From positions 18,715,104 to 18,779,103 of the forward strand of contig CM054167.1 of assembly GCA_028751875.1 (NCBI GenBank): a stretch of DNA of 64,000 nucleotides, written 5' to 3'. Positions 1 through 10,029 of the stretch are shown here, one piece after another. The notes beneath the pieces are model-generated. The model was given only the letters and a program-made list of their open reading frames with translations. It ran no database searches and was not told the origin of the DNA. Numbering within the stretch: the stretch's first letter is position 1; each line of letters begins with the position of its first letter. Made by a program: the position numbers and the translations under genes. This DNA is from Rapana venosa (taxonomy: Eukaryota; Mollusca; Gastropoda; Neogastropoda; Muricidae).

Positions 1-375
1 GCTGTGCTGTCCGTTCTTCGCAGCGCCAGCAGCAAGGAAGGCCAGATAGCGCTGCAACAGATCAACATCGGCACCACTCACTTTGTCAATGCGGTGGTTC
101 AGAGGAAGCACCTCAGTCGGGTGTCGGCCATTCGACTCTGTGGCCCGGCGTCCGTAGCTCTCGCCCCCTTCGCCGACTTCCCGCCAAACCTGAAGGAGGT
201 CATTTGCGGATCGACCCACTTCGTCAATGGGGGGTACAGGATTGAAGGGCAGGAGATCACGAGCGTCGACGAAGAAGAGATCCGAGCTGTGGTGGAAGAG
301 ATCAAAGGAAAAGGGGTGACGGGAATTGTTGTCTGCGGGATTTTTTCTCCGACCAGGACAGAACAGGAAGAAAAG
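1..375 (+). CDS. Hydantoinase fusion gene, exon 1 of window (Hydant_A_N)
   Basis: Open in frame 1 from the window edge to a donor after GAAAAG at 375 (GTTTGA follows), phase 0, 125 codons. The segment carries the NIGTTHFVNAV motif and the following R-L-G-P, PPF-like and D-x-PP segment typical of the N-terminal hydantoinase A domain, then STHFVNGGYRIEG and the GIVVCGIFSP strand. The exon may begin left of the window. It is a continuation, since the family's first glycine-rich DxGGT motif is absent. Confidence 0.88.
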
Positions 376-383
376 GTTTGACG

Positions 384-475
384 TCATAATAATAATAATA
401 ATAATAATAATAATGTATGGAATTTATATAGCGCTGAATCTTGTAAAGCAACAAATCAAAGCGTCATGTTGTGGG
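384..475 (-). mobile_element. CR1/L2-like LINE 3' end, (ATT)n tail
   Basis: An (AAT)n run is followed by a conserved block containing TATATAGCGCTGAATC. Read on the minus strand this is a short LINE or SINE 3' end terminating in (ATT)n. The same block recurs about twelve times in the window. Confidence 0.7.
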
Positions 476-869
476 GATGATATTATAATATGCTGAATGT
501 TATTAGTTTCTTCCGTAAATGAATCTGTTTTGTACTGTTTGACAAACAGCTTAAAGTCATACTTTATTTTTCACTCTGGCATCTTGGCTGTGTTTTCTTT
601 TCTGTTCCCCCCAGTGCGCATACATCATTGCATGCTTCAGTTTGTGTGAGTTCCTGCTCCTTGTAGCCCATTTGACTATGACAGGTTTAATTCAGAACGT
701 GAGAACTATTTGCAGAGCAAATTAAAACGCAAGTTAAAGATCAGAAGCACTGTATCAAAATAAAACCCAACCAGTAGCAGTCAAAGTTTCGAGACGGAGC
801 AGATCCATTTTATAATGTAAAGAACCAGTAACAATAACAACAAAGAAGATTGTCAGTATCTTCTTCTTT

Positions 870-1190
870 GTTGAATGCTCAGCACTTAAAGTTGTCTGTC
901 ATTTGAGCAAAGATGTGTTGCGCTGCCTTTAAGCACCTGACAAGTCAGGCCCAGCACATCTAACTTCAGATTGGGAGAGAATTGTTCTTTTAAGTCTTTC
1001 TGGAAAAAAAAGAGGCAGGAGAATGGACCTAGAAGGCAGAAAATAGACAAGAAGGAGGTGACAGGAAGAAAAGAAAGAGGCAGAATCAAGGATTGAAAAG
1101 AGGGAATTCCCAGCTCAGGATTTGCAGAAGGTGGGGATGCTGTTTATACTGACAAGCCCCCGGCATCCCCATGGAAGATAATCCAGTGTC
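870..1190 (+). repeat. Interspersed repeat family G, near full copy
   Basis: The block runs from CTTCTTCTTTGTTGAATGCT to GGCATCCCCATGGA and matches, in either orientation, blocks near 7,165, 12,530, 13,535, 23,205, 38,505, 41,125 and 45,830. The 38.5 kb copy ends in an inverted tRNA-like head, so the family is probably a tRNA-derived SINE. Confidence 0.7.
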
Positions 1191-1627
1191 AAAGTAAGAA
1201 GAATATTTGATCTTACGAAAGCAATAACAGTTGCCAGAGAGACCTAGATTAAAATCTTCACAGACCCAGCAGGTCCACTTTCTGTGCTGAATATCCAGTA
1301 AGTCACTGTAATCAAGAAAAGTGTACATTAGTGTCTTTACTTTAATGCAAATTCAGTTCTTTTAAAAACAAACCAAACCAAACACACACAAAAACTCTCA
1401 CAAAAAAATAAACTGCATCAAATCTGACAGAGCAAAATGTTAATGAAGACAGGGAATGTCTTTGTGCACATGTGGCTGTTGTAGAAATTGTATCAGTTCT
1501 ATATCCACAGCTGGGACAAATGTTTTGTCTCAGGTTTTGTTTCTTTCAAGGGCTGAAAGCCATACAGATGTAATTACTGATATTGCTGTAACAGATTTAC
1601 TGATGTTCGCTATTACTCGTGTAGCCG

Positions 1628-1800
1628 CAGCTGTCAGTTTCCTCCACTTTCAGCTGCTATCCATTCCATTCCATCCCATCCCAGCCCAGCTGGTGCTGAT
1701 TATAGCAGGAACTGATCACACTTGGCCAAGTAAAAGGAAGGGCTTGCTAAATGTAGCACTCTCGACTGAGTGGTGTTGGATTTGCATGCTGTGACAGCGT
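1628..1800 (+). repeat. Repeat family H fragment (similar to 26,290-26,490)
   Basis: The stretch around CCCAGCCCAGCTGGTGCTGA through GACTGAGTGGTGTTGG is repeated in diverged form at about 26,290-26,490, where it belongs to a longer SINE-like element. The 112-codon open frame across it is not supported as a gene. Confidence 0.6.
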
Positions 1801-1817
1801 TGTTAGCTACATTGGGT

Positions 1818-2120
1818 TGATTTTGCACTTCATGTTGAAATATTCATGGCTGTGTCAACACTTAATGTTGAAGTATTCATGACTGTGTCAACACTTTAAT
1901 GTTGAAGTATTCATAACTGTCAATGTTGGAATATTCATAACTGTCGACACTTGATGTTGAAATATTCGTAACTGTGTCAACACTTCATGTTGAAATACTT
2001 GTAACTGTGTTGACACTTCATGTTGAAATATTCATAACTGTGTCAACACTTAATGTTGAAATATTCATGATAACAGTGTCAACACTTCATGTTGAAATAT
2101 TCATAACAGTGTCAACACTC
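1818..2120 (+). repeat. Minisatellite (~34-nt unit) just upstream of exon 2
   Basis: About nine imperfect copies of a unit around CATGTTGAAATATTCATAAC. The array stops about 18 nt before the exon 2 acceptor. Unlike the arrays at exons 4, 5, 7 and 9, the unit does not visibly contain the acceptor or exon bases. Confidence 0.9.
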
Positions 2121-2138
2121 GACGGTCAATGTCCACAG

Positions 2139-2400
2139 GTGAAGAAGTTGATCCAGAAGCTATACCCTGAGGCCAGCGTCACACTGTCTCATACCATCGG
2201 CCACATTGGTCTGCTAGAGCGGGAAAACGCAGCCATCCTGAACGAAGCTCTCAAGCCCCTGTGTCAGCGGACAGTGTCAGGGTTCCGTCAAGCTCTGCAG
2301 GACATCGGTTTGAGCTGCCCCATGTTCCTGACGCAGAATGACGGAACGCTGATCAGTGAACACCAGGCTAGGGAGACGCCTGTCTTCACCTTTGCTTCTG
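2139..2400 (+). CDS. Hydantoinase fusion gene, exon 2 (end of Hydant_A_N)
   Basis: The acceptor is GTCCACAG at 2138 and the donor GTCAGT at 2401; start phase 0, end phase 1, 262 nt. It encodes the SHTIGHIGLLERENAAILNE segment, then the FLTQNDGTLIS and ETPVFTFASG segments, which in the family lead into PTNSMRGA. That motif is completed exactly by exon 3 through a split glycine codon, which fixes both splice sites. Confidence 0.92.
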
Positions 2401-3229
2401 GTCAGTAAGGGCGAGTCTTTGATGGGTGCCTGTGAAAAAGTTGGGAGGTTTAAACGGTAGAGAACCGTGCATGTAGACGAAAGAAAACGTGTTGGCTTTA
2501 ACTGTTATTGTACTGTTGGTGATGGGCTGTGTACATACTGAAATAGAGAACTTATTTGTGCATTTAGTAAGGGAAGGTTTGTAGTTGTTTCCAGATGTAA
2601 GCCTCTGGTCTATGTCATTGAGAAGAATTAAAATTTGGCACTGGCACTGGCATGTGAAAGTTTGTGTTTTTTGACAGTCTTTGGGGATTTATTGCTGTTC
2701 AAATGTATTATTTAATTGGGGTGGGGGGGGGGGGAGTCTTTCTTGGCTGTAGCTTCTTTTTTAAAAAAATGTATTTTTCAATTTTTCAGGTGAGAACATA
2801 GCTTACCGGAGAATTGGCTTTCTACTTTTTTGTGCATTGATTAAGTGTATGCAATTTAGCCAGAATTGCCAATGTCTGCCTTTGAAGGCTTGTCATGATT
2901 ATGAGTTTTTGAATATTTCCTAAAGCTATTCAGAATGTCACTGGCATCATATATATATATATATATGTAATGGAATTTTAATTTATTGTATGTATTGATC
3001 TCTTTTTGTGCCTACCAACATGTCTGTTTTTATCATTGTCCCTGGTTGATGTGAACTTTTGTGGGAGCGGAGGTGTAAGCCGTTACAGCATTAACTTCTG
3101 TAATTTCTGTGTTTCTTCAGAGTGGAATGCCTGGCTTCAGCTAGTATAACAGAAAAGGAATTCAGTAGCAACCTCTCTTTATTTTATTTTTAAAGTTTTA
3201 TTTTGTTTTTATTTTATTTTATTCTTATA
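2401..3229 (+). other. Intron 2, unique-looking part
   Basis: AT-rich intron with a G run near 2,722-2,733 and a short (TA)n at about 2,949-2,967. No gene or clear repeat was recognised before the SINE at 3,230. Confidence 0.6.
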
Positions 3230-3553
3230 TATTGAGGATAATGGAATAAGCACTTATTTCCTTTTTTTACATCCAGTCCCCATGTGTATGCGGTTTGGTA
3301 AATTCTGTCATCTATTCCCACCCGGCACACGATGGCCCACTCTTACGAAAAACGGAACAGGATTTAACATGCGCGCAAGATGTTCTGCGTGCGTTCGCAC
3401 ACAGAGCCTCGGTTTATAGTCTCATCCGAAGGGGGAGAGTGGAGTCTGCACTGGCGTTAACTCCAGTGGGGAAAATATCCCCCCTTGAACAGGAATCGAA
3501 CCCGGGTCGCCGGATTGCGAACGCAATGTTCTAACCACTAGGCTACCCCCCCA
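3230..3553 (-). mobile_element. tRNA-derived SINE (family alpha), full length
   Basis: On the minus strand a tRNA-like head (A-box-like TAGCCTAGTGG, B-box-like GGTTCGATTCC) is followed by a body with CTTCGGATGAGAC-type sequence and a tail ending CATTATCCTC. The head ends about 50 nt before the exon 3 acceptor. This is the commonest repeat family in the window. Confidence 0.85.
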
Positions 3554-3605
3554 TTGTTTATCGATCATGCCTGGTCCTCCTCCTCACCGACACACACACG
3601 CACAG

Positions 3606-3894
3606 GCCCCACCAACTCGATGCGCGGAGCCACCTTCCTGTGCCAGCTGAGGGAGGCGGTGGTGGTGGACATTGGGGGCACGACGACGGACGTGGGGGTG
3701 CTGAGGAAGGGCTTCCCCCGGCAGGCCAGCACCGACGTGCGGGTAGGGGGCGTCAGGACCAACTTCCGCATGCCCGACGTGCGCAGCGTGGGGCTGGGCG
3801 GGGGCTCCTACGTGGAGAGGACAGAGGAGGAGGGGGGGGGCCAGGCCGGAGGACGCGCGTGGGGCCCCTCAGCGCCGGCTACAACCTGGCCAAG
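3606..3894 (+). CDS. Hydantoinase fusion gene, exon 3 (Hydantoinase_A ATP-binding), 1-nt frameshift
   Basis: The acceptor ACGCACAG precedes GCCCCACC, completing the PTNSMRGA motif; the donor is CAAG/GTAGAC at 3894. The exon encodes AVVVDIGGTTTDVGVL, a phosphate-binding motif of the ASKHA fold, then SVGLGGGSYVE and VGPLSAGYNLAK. The first two thirds and the last third are in different frames. The switch falls in a run of nine G at about 3,832-3,840. One more base would restore the frame and also give the phase 0 end that exon 4 requires. Either a homopolymer sequencing error or a real null allele would explain it; error is more likely because every later exon is intact. Confidence 0.88.
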
Positions 3895-3961
3895 GTAGAC
3901 TCTCCTGCCTGTTGGGGGGGGGGGGGGGGGGTGTTTCTTCATAATATATGTATGGATTTTA

Positions 3962-4200
3962 ATTGGAGGCACCGTGGTGTGGTTTAGGCGTCAGTCGTGA
4001 TCCAGAGTCGCGGTTCGATCCAACCGTTGTCCTTGGGAAAGACACTTTATCCATTTTCTCACTCACAGGGTACAAGTGGGTACCAGCTCTGCTGGGAAGT
4101 ATTGGCAACAGACTAGCGTCCTGTCAGGGTAGTGAAAAACCATCATTCGCTTAGGCTACAGAAACCGGGTAATGCTCCGCTCTTGGCCTTCTGCTCAAAG
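3962..4200 (+). mobile_element. tRNA-derived SINE (family F)
   Basis: GAGGCACCGTGGTGTGGTTT opens a tRNA-like head with B-box-like GGTTCGATCC, followed by a body shared in inverse orientation with 16,195-16,510. The 3' part ends near the words for the AAT-tailed repeat at 4,205. Confidence 0.75.
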
Positions 4201-4202
4201 AC

Positions 4203-4262
4203 ATACTTTTTTAAATGGATTTATATAGCGCGAATCTGTTAAGTAGAAATCGAAGCGCTTGC
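4203..4262 (-). repeat. CR1/L2-like LINE 3' end, short fragment
   Basis: Contains GGATTTATATAGCGCGAATC, a diverged copy of the conserved 3' end block seen at 384, 12,126 and 28,398, without the AAT run. Confidence 0.5.
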
Positions 4263-4579
4263 ATTCAAATCATTCACACGCATGCATGTTTCTTCAAAGA
4301 AGTTCTAGAATTGCAGAATTGTTGGTATTGTTGGGTTTGTGTTCAGGAAGGTTGTTGACGGGGTCTGTTAGGGATGTACACGCAGTGTTGTGTTGATTCT
4401 AGGCTGCGAGGGTATTGACAGATTCTTGCATAGTTTTTACCTCCCGGATGTAAAACGATTTGCGCGGTGCACCCGGGCACAAAAAATAAACAAAAGCTGC
4501 GTATTTGAATGAATTTTTCCTGTGATATTCAGTTCTATCTAGGTAAACTAAGCCCTACGTTATATTAGCTAGAGTTGTG

Positions 4580-6043
4580 CTAGGCCCAGGAAGCCCTAGT
4601 AGTCAGCATTACAGTTTCTGATATCCTGCTATAGTGCTGATGTTACATTACACTGTATCCTGCTATATCCAGGAAGCCCTGGTGTTACATTACGCTGTAC
4701 CCTGCTATATCCAGGAAGCCCTGGTGTTACATTACGCTGTACCCTGCTATATCCAGGAAGCCCTGGTGTTACATTACCCTGTACCCTGCTATATCCAGGA
4801 AGCCCTGGTGTTACATTACACTGCACCCTGCTATATCCAGGAAGCCCTGGTGTTACATTACGCTGTACCTTGCTATATCCAGGAAGCCCTGGTGTTACAT
4901 TACGCTGTACCTTGCTATATCCAGGAAGCCCTGGTGTTACATTACAATATACCCTGCTATATCCAGGAAGCCCCTGGTGTTACATTACACTGTACCCTGC
5001 TATATCCAGGAAGCCCTGGTGTTACATTACGCTGTACCCTGCTATATCCAGGAAGCCCTGGTGTTACATTACGCTGTACCCTGCTCTACCCAGGAAGCCT
5101 CTGGTGTTACATTACGCTGTACCCTGCTATATCCAGGAAGCCCCTGGCGTTACATTACGCTGTACCCTGCTATATCCAGGAAAACCCTGGCGTTACATTA
5201 CGCTGTACCCTACTATATCCAGGAAGCCCCTGGTATTACATTACGCTGTACCCTGCTATATCCAGGAAGCCCCTGGTGTTACATTACGCTGTACCCCGCT
5301 ATATCCAGGAAGCCCTGGTGTTACATTACGCTGTACCCCGCTATATCCAGGAAGCCCCTGGTGTTACATTACGCTGTACCCCGCTATATCCAGGAAGCCC
5401 CTGGCGTTACATTACGCTGTACCCCGCTATATCCAGGAAGCCCCTGGCGTTACATTACGCTGTACCCTGCTATATCCAGGAAGCCCCTGGCGTTACATAC
5501 GCTGTAGCCTCGCCTATATCCAGAGCCCCTGGCGTTACATACGCTGTACCTGCATATCCAGGAAGCCCTGGCGTTACTACGCTGTACCCTGCTATATCCA
5601 GGAAGCCCCTGGTGGTTACATTACGCTGAAACCTGCTATATCCAGGAAGCCCCTGGCGTTACATTACGCTGAACCCTGCTATATCCAGGAAGCCCCTGGC
5701 GTTACATTACGCTGTACCCTGCTATATCCAGGAAGCCCTGGTGTTACATTACGCTGTACCCTGCTCTACCCAGGAAGCCCCTGGCGTTACATTACGCTGT
5801 ACCCTGCTATATCCAGGAAGCCCCTGGCGTTACATTACGCTGTACCCTGCTATATCCAGGAAGCCCCTGGCGTTACATTACGCTGTACCCTGCTATATCC
5901 AGGAAGCCCTGGTGTTACATTACGCTGTACCCTGCTATATCCAGGAAGCCCCTGGTGTTACATTACGCTGTACCCTGCTATATCCAGGAAGCCCTGGTGT
6001 TACATTACGCTGTACCCTGCTATATCCAGGAAGCCCTGGTGTT
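4580..6043 (+). repeat. Acceptor-anchored minisatellite B (42-43 nt unit, about 33 copies)
   Basis: The unit runs GAAGCCCTGGTGTT, then ACATTACGCTGTACCC, then TGCTATATCCAG. The last unit reads straight into exon 4, whose first 14 bases (GAAGCCCTGGTGTT) are identical to the start of every unit. Each unit therefore carries a copy of the exon 4 acceptor (TATATCCAG) plus exon bases. The basic unit is 42 nt, a whole number of codons, and has no stop codon in any forward frame; the frame of exon 4 is open back through the last units. Diverged early units begin near 4,580. Long open frames in the array are a consequence of the unit and not separate genes. Confidence 0.96.
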
Positions 6044-6293
6044 CGGCTCAGCCTCAGCCAACGCAGACCCCCAGTCAGGCCGGAGGATGACTGCAACAGA
6101 CGTGGCGGTGGCGGCAGGTCTCATGGACATAGGGGACAGCACCCTGGTGGCTCACATTCCGAAGGAGGACGTCAGCGCCGCCTTGCGACGCATCCAAGAG
6201 ATCGTGGAGGAGGCCATCGACAGCGTGAGGGTCAGTGACGAGCCGCTGCCCGTCATTTTGGTGGGAGGGGGTTCCAAGCTGTTGGACCCGGAG
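6030..6293 (+). CDS. Hydantoinase fusion gene, exon 4 (Hydantoinase_A)
   Basis: The acceptor TATATCCAG ends at 6029 and the donor GAG/GTGGGT follows 6293; 264 nt, phase 0 to 0. It opens with EALVFG, the usual continuation of the LSAGYNLAK end of exon 3, then RRMTATDVAVAAGLMDIGD and the glycine-rich strand VILVGGGSKLLDPE, which match the C-terminal lobe of the hydantoinase A domain. About 30 upstream acceptor copies in the array could in principle be used. Confidence 0.93.
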
Positions 6294-6524
6294 GTGGGTG
6301 TTTGTGTTTGGGATTTCTCGTTGGACTGTTTGATTGCTGCGTTGTCTTCGTCGCTTTGGTTGAGGTTTATAAGGGGCGTGTTATGTTTTTGTGTATGGTG
6401 TGGTATTTTCCAGTTTTGTGAGCTTCTGTTTCATTTTTTTTTTCTCTTGGTTTCTTTGCCCTTGATTGTTTGTAAATGAGTACCTACTCTCTGTAGGGAA
6501 GGGGTTTTTTTGTTGTTGTTTTTT

Positions 6525-6875
6525 TTCCGAGGATAATGGAATAAGCACTCGTGTGCTTTTTTACATCCAGTCCCCGTGTGTGTGCAGTTTTGTCTTTTTT
6601 TTTAATCCTTTCCCACCGGCACACAATGGCCTACTCTTCTGAAAAGCGGAACGGGTTTTAATGTGTGCGCAAGATGTTCTGCGTGCATTCGCACACGGGG
6701 CCTCAGTTTATAGTCTCATTCGAAGGACCTGTAGGGGGAGTGGAGTCGGCACTGATGTTAACTCCAGAGGGAAAATCCTCGTGAACGAGATTCGAACCTG
6801 GGGTCAGCAGATCACGAGCGCTACGCAACACAACGCAACGCGCTTCACTCTAACCACTAGGCTATCCCGCCCCCA
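6525..6875 (-). mobile_element. tRNA-derived SINE (family alpha), full length
   Basis: Starts GAGGATAATGGAATAAGCAC and ends with the inverted head CTAACCACTAGGCTATCCCG. Same family as 3,230-3,553. Confidence 0.85.
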
Positions 6876-7015
6876 GGGACAGGGAAGGTAGAGCAGCGAG
6901 GGAGAAGCAATGGGCACTGCCCTCAAAATTCTGGCCCCTAGAGAACCAGAGGTCTTTGACCTCCTGCTCCCCAACAATCACCTAGGTTTGGGGAACACCG
7001 TCACCTTTGTTTACT
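6876..7015 (+). repeat. tRNA-like SINE family D, 3' fragment
   Basis: Contains the GGGAAGGTAGAGCAGCGAGG and TTTGGGGAACACC-type words of the family best seen at 14,545-14,840. The tRNA-like head is missing; it directly abuts the alpha SINE. Confidence 0.6.
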
Positions 7016-7164
7016 TTTAGGCTGTTTGTGGCATGGATGACCTCTACCTACCCAGCATGCAACCTGTGTCCTGAGAGGCATGACCTCTGACAGCTTCAAC
7101 TTTCCCAAGGCACACTCCCTGAAAATGTTAGGGTGGTGACCCCATCTACTGCATAAGAAGTGAA

Positions 7165-7465
7165 GGGGAGAGAAGTCGAAGTCGTCTTCTTTGTCGAACG
7201 CTCAGTCCGCAACTATCGTTGTCTGTCACACGAACGAAAATGCGTTGCGCTGCCGTTAAACGCCTGACGAGTCAGGCCCAGCACGACCAACTTCAGCGTG
7301 GGGGAAAGAATTGTTTTTTCAAAGTCTTTCTGGGAAAAAAAGGCAGGAGAATGGACCAAGAAGGCAGAACATAGATAGACCAGAAGGAGGAAGTGCTGAC
7401 AGGGAGAAAAGGAACAACAAGGCAGAAACAGAGAATGAAAGGGGAAGTCCTAGCACAGAAGGTGG
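7165..7465 (+). repeat. Repeat family G copy leading into minisatellite C
   Basis: Matches the repeat at 870-1,190, including ACGAGTCAGGCCCAGCACGA and the AGAAGGTGGGG end. Its 3' end merges without a break into the array at 7,466. Confidence 0.7.
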
Positions 7466-8647
7466 GGGAGAGAAGTCGAAGTTAGTGCGTTTGTTTTTCT
7501 CATTTTACCTTCAGGTGAAGAAGTCGGGAAGTGGGGATGCTGTTGATATGGACAGGCCCCCCAGCATCTCAGTGGGAGAGAAGTCGAAGTTAGTGCGTTT
7601 TTTTAATTTATTTTACCTTCAGGTGAAGAAGTCGGGAAGTGGGGATGTTGTTGATATGGACAGCTCCCAGCATCTCAGTGGGAGAAAAGTCGAAGTTAGT
7701 GCGTTTGTTTTTTTCATTTTACCTTCAGGTGAAAAAGTCGGGATGTTGTTGATATGGACAGGCCCCACCAGCATCTCAGTGGGAGAGAAGTCAAGTTCAT
7801 TTTTTTTTTCATTTTACCTTCAGGTGAAGAAGTCGGGAAGTGGGGATGTTGTTGATATGGACAGGCCCCCCAGCATCTCAGTGGGAGAGAAGTCGAAGTT
7901 AGTGCATTTGTTTTTCTCATTTTACCTTCAGGTGAAGAAGTGGGGATGCTGTTGAAATGGACAGCTCCCCCCAGCATCTTAGTGGGAGAGAAGTCGAAGT
8001 TAGTTCGTTTGTTTTTTTCATTTTACCTTCAGGTGAAGAAATCGGAAAGTGGGGATGCTGTTGATATGGACAGGCTCCCAGCATCTCAGTGGGAGAGAAG
8101 TCAAAGTTAGTTTGTTTGTTTTTTCATTGTACCTTCAGGTGAAGAAGTGGGGATGTTGTTGATATGGACAGGCCCCCCAGCATCTCAGTGGGAGAGAAGT
8201 CGAAGTTAGTGCATTTGTTTTTCTCATTTTACCTTCAGGTGAAGAAGTGGGGATGTTGTTGATATGGACAGGCCCCACCCAGCATCTCAGTGGGAGAGAA
8301 GTCGAAGTTAGTGCGTTTGTTTTTTTCATTTTATCTTCAGGTGAAGAAGTGGGGATGTTGTTGATATGGACAGCTCCCAGCATCTCAGTGGGAGAGAAGT
8401 CAAAGTTAGTGCGTTTGTTTTTTTCATTTTACCTTCAGGTGAAGAAGTGGGGATGTTGTTGATATGGACAGCTCCCAGCATCTCAGTGGGAGAGAAGTCG
8501 AAGTTAGTGCGTTTGTTTTTCTCATTATACCTTCAGGTGAAGAAATCGGAAAGGGGATGCTGTTGATGTGGACAGGTCCCCCCTCCCACAGCATCCCGGT
8601 GGGAGAGAGGTCAAGTCAGTGTATATGTATTTTTCATTGACCCTCAG
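7466..8647 (+). repeat. Acceptor-anchored minisatellite C (97-108 nt unit, about 11 copies)
   Basis: Each unit has two parts. One is GTGGGGATGCTGTTGATATG through CAGCATCTCAGTGGGAGAGA, which resembles the 3' end of repeat family G. The other is the intron end CATTTTACCTTCAG followed by GTGAAGAAG. The real exon 5 border reads ATTGACCCTCAG/GTGAAAATG, so the unit contains a diverged acceptor and the first codons of exon 5. A SINE inserted beside a splice site and then amplified together with it would explain the structure. Confidence 0.93.
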
Positions 8648-8839
8648 GTGAAAATGCCAGGGGTCAGCAAGGTGTTACTGCCGGAACACTTTGGGGTAGC
8701 CAACGCCATTGGGGCGGCCCTCAGCCAGGTCAGCGGGAACATCGACAGCGTCGTGAGTCTGGAAGCTTTCCTGGACGCCAACATCCTGGAGACGAGTGTG
8801 CAGCAGGCCAAGAAGGCTTTGTCCCCTGATGCCACTCAG
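8648..8839 (+). CDS. Hydantoinase fusion gene, exon 5
   Basis: The acceptor ACCCTCAG ends at 8647 and the donor CAG/GTGAGA follows 8839; 192 nt, phase 0 to 0. It encodes VLLPEHFGVANAIGAALSQV, the conserved PEH-x-x-VANAIGAA segment that closes the hydantoinase A fold, then a segment rich in Ala and Leu. It follows directly from the LDPE end of exon 4. Confidence 0.92.
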
Positions 8840-8941
8840 GTGAGACTTGAGTATGTTATTGTGTGATGTTACGGTGTGTTTTTGTTTGTTGTTTGTTGTT
8901 GTTGGTTGTTTGGTTTCTTTTACTTACTCTTAACTTTCTTC

Positions 8942-9657
8942 TTAACCACTAGACTGCCTTACCCCGGAAATTCTCCGGGGCTAAACGTGCACCCTATACG
9001 CCAACAACCCGGAAAATTTCCGAGGTGTCGAACCGAAGTAAACAAGCCTACTTCCTTGACTACAGTTAAAGGGAAACAACTCCAAAATTAATCGAGGTCA
9101 CTCTCCTGTTGCTTGGCAACATTGAGCTGCAAAAACCGTGGCAAAAACGATCGTTTTTTCGCTCATATTTTGTATTTTTATGCATGACTGCTTGGGAAGT
9201 TCTTGTTCAAAATTGCTGACACTTCTTGTTGAAGGCATAAATAACTTTACACAGCTGTAAAAGTGGCAAATAAAACTCTAGATTTACCTAACATTGATGA
9301 AAACGATCGCGTATGATTCAGGAGATCGTGTATTTAAAAAACAATGAATGAGATTTGGCCTAGACATATGTTTGACATTATTGAGATGGGGGGTACTCGA
9401 AAGACAGTGGTGATGAAGAAATCGTATTTATGGTCGATTTTTTACATTTTAAATATATTTTCGCAGTGAAATATCATGCTAACTGATTTGAGCTTGCCTC
9501 GAAGTAATCTACGATATATATACTGTCATTGGGTAGACTATCAGGAATATTCATGTAGTAGTTTCTGAGTAAGAGGGATATGAACATAGCTGTGGTACAT
9601 AAGAATTTTATTCCCCAGCATATAGGGTGCACTTGCATTGGGCAGTTAAGAGGTTAA
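8942..9657. mobile_element. TTAA-flanked non-autonomous DNA transposon (piggyBac-like MITE), copy 1
   Basis: The 716-bp block is bounded by TTAA on both sides. The left end reads CCACTAGACTGCC and the right end GGCAGTTAAGAGG, an imperfect terminal inverted repeat. A second inverted match lies inside (GTGCACCCTATA-like near the left, TATAGGGTGCAC near the right). A second copy occurs at 27,192-27,909 with the same ends. TTAA target duplication is the hallmark of piggyBac-type transposons; no transposase is encoded, so superfamily assignment is an inference. Confidence 0.75.
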
Positions 9658-9739
9658 TAGTGTTTTTTAGTATGGCATTTTGTCACCATAATCATTATTG
9701 TGTCAATGTAGCGTCTTTTTCATGGTTCATCCTTTACGT

Positions 9740-9910
9740 TCTCACTAATGTCTGCCTTGTAGATTGTGATAACAAAGCGCTGAGCGTTTGAGTGCAATTG
9801 CAGGTACTTCTTCTTCTTCTTCTTCTTCTTCTTCCTTTTTTGTCATGTTTCTCCCAAGGGAGGTTTGACATTGATGAGCCTTCTCCATCTCTCCATCTCT
9901 CTCTGTGCAA
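9740..9910 (-). mobile_element. LINE 3'-end fragment (family 3), with (GAA)n-type tail
   Basis: On the minus strand it encodes the tail of the same terminal peptide seen at 36,024, 59,700 and 63,490, ending with the TCTTCTTCTTCT tract (its tail on the minus strand). Only the last ~100 bases match well. Confidence 0.6.
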
Positions 9911-10029
9911 ATTGCAGGTAGCATGTGTAAAAGAATCGACAACAGTCTGGCGCTGGTCTTTTTTCAAAATGTTTGATGAAAACTTGAGTCTGTTAGGTAC
10001 GATGCGTTTGCCTGAGACAACAGTCTAAA

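Noticed and set aside
1456..1794. 112-codon frame in intron 1
   Set aside because: Overlaps an interspersed repeat also present near 26.3 kb; no recognisable domain.
4628..6043. CRISPR-like regular repeats
   Set aside because: The units are contiguous without unique spacers, have no cas genes, and the genome is eukaryotic.
4634..6479. Long open frames (up to 406 codons) of repetitive protein across the 42-nt array
   Set aside because: They follow from a stop-free tandem unit and occur in all three forward frames. The array is intronic by phase and domain logic; only the last part from 6,030 is exon.
7311..7955. 214-codon Lys/Gly-rich frame
   Set aside because: Spans repeat G and the first units of array C; the frame is broken between units.
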